From assembly GCA_016490735.1 (NCBI GenBank), contig JAEMWC010001190.1:16001-80000 (forward strand): a DNA stretch of 64,000 nt, given 5' to 3'. Shown here piece by piece: positions 63,993-64,000 of the stretch. A model generated the notes under the pieces. It was not told where the DNA came from, ran no database searches, and was given only the letters and a program-made list of their open reading frames with translations. Origin of the DNA: Pachyseris speciosa. Lineage: Eukaryota > Cnidaria > Anthozoa > Scleractinia > Pachyseridae. Position 1 is the first letter of the stretch, and every line of letters starts with the position of its first letter. Both the position numbers and the translations under genes were made by a program.

Positions 63993-64000
63993 TATTGACA

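Larger units (their letters stand above)
60778..64000 (+). mobile_element. Decayed Helitron, 3' part cut by the window edge
   Basis: Ordered Helitron protein regions appear in several frames: an N-terminal HCIAFPQAVREPATILPRL region, FPCLFPCGKGDF, the HUH Rep region, and a Pif1-type helicase. Stops and shifts (for example near 61141, 61476, 62431 and 62805) separate them. The terminal hairpin and CTRR end lie outside or were not found. Confidence 0.9.

Overview
The window is nuclear DNA of an animal, most likely an anthozoan cnidarian such as a reef coral. Signs of this are a spliced small gene, many AT-rich foldback elements, tRNA-derived short repeats, microsatellites, Ty3/gypsy, LINE and Helitron remnants, and a Polinton (Maverick) whose integrase and polymerase read like cnidarian copies. 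The exact taxon is inferred, not proven. Most of the window is mobile DNA.

Layout. Positions 1-10225 are an old repeat field: an inverted-ended candidate element of about 9.3 kb (684-9976), a PIF/Harbinger-type derivative with a transposase scrap (7464-8329), a RecQ-like helicase scrap (8595-8948), a duplicated 230-bp segment and foldback elements. Positions 10232-28908 are one complete Polinton: 306-bp identical terminal inverted repeats (TIRs), a 6-bp target duplication TGCGAG, and at least 18 genes. These are protein-primed DNA polymerase B, a BRO-N/VRR-NUC-like nuclease, chromodomain integrase, a zinc-ribbon/phospholipase-A2-like protein, adenain-like protease, major and minor capsid proteins, a basic core protein, packaging ATPase, two collagen-type fibre genes, a membrane protein and a VLTF3-like zinc protein. 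Eight reading-frame breaks, nearly all at mononucleotide runs, interrupt six of these genes.

Positions 28915-39430 hold foldback repeats, a short interspersed repeat, a Ty3/gypsy remnant with a LINE reverse transcriptase fragment inside it, and a tandem array of tRNA-Thr-like repeats. Positions 39985-45440 are visibly richer in G+C than their surroundings and form the least explained part. A truncated N-terminal region of a second, different DNA polymerase B is on the minus strand. It shares a 250-bp divergent promoter with a plus-strand array of about 18 short cassettes. The cassettes fall into paralogous families (a P-x-G-W-x-C family, a PLIRLA family and a CP-x4-CG finger family), are bounded by good splice signals, and several are separated by only 23-27 bases. 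The array ends in two duplicated ATTAAA polyadenylation signals. I do not recognise it as a described system.

Positions 45460-60250 are host-like: a probable three-exon gene (50059-58189) with a 7-kb intron full of repeats, including a mutator-like element with 54-bp TIRs and a 9-bp duplication, a pogo-type TA-flanked element and a tRNA-type repeat. Oppositely oriented ATTTACATG-rich tandem arrays flank the gene region. Positions 60778-64000 are a decayed Helitron (Rep plus Pif1-type helicase) that runs off the right edge.

How the Polinton genes fit together. The TIR carries the promoter and first 41 codons of two inward-facing genes, the polymerase and the VLTF3-like protein. Most internal (virion) genes instead begin 9-12 bases after a TCTAA motif, six of them exactly 11 bases after it, often overlapping the stop codon of the gene before. 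This suggests an early/late cascade: the TIR drives polymerase and a late transcription factor, and that factor then acts on TCTAA promoters of capsid, ATPase and fibre genes.
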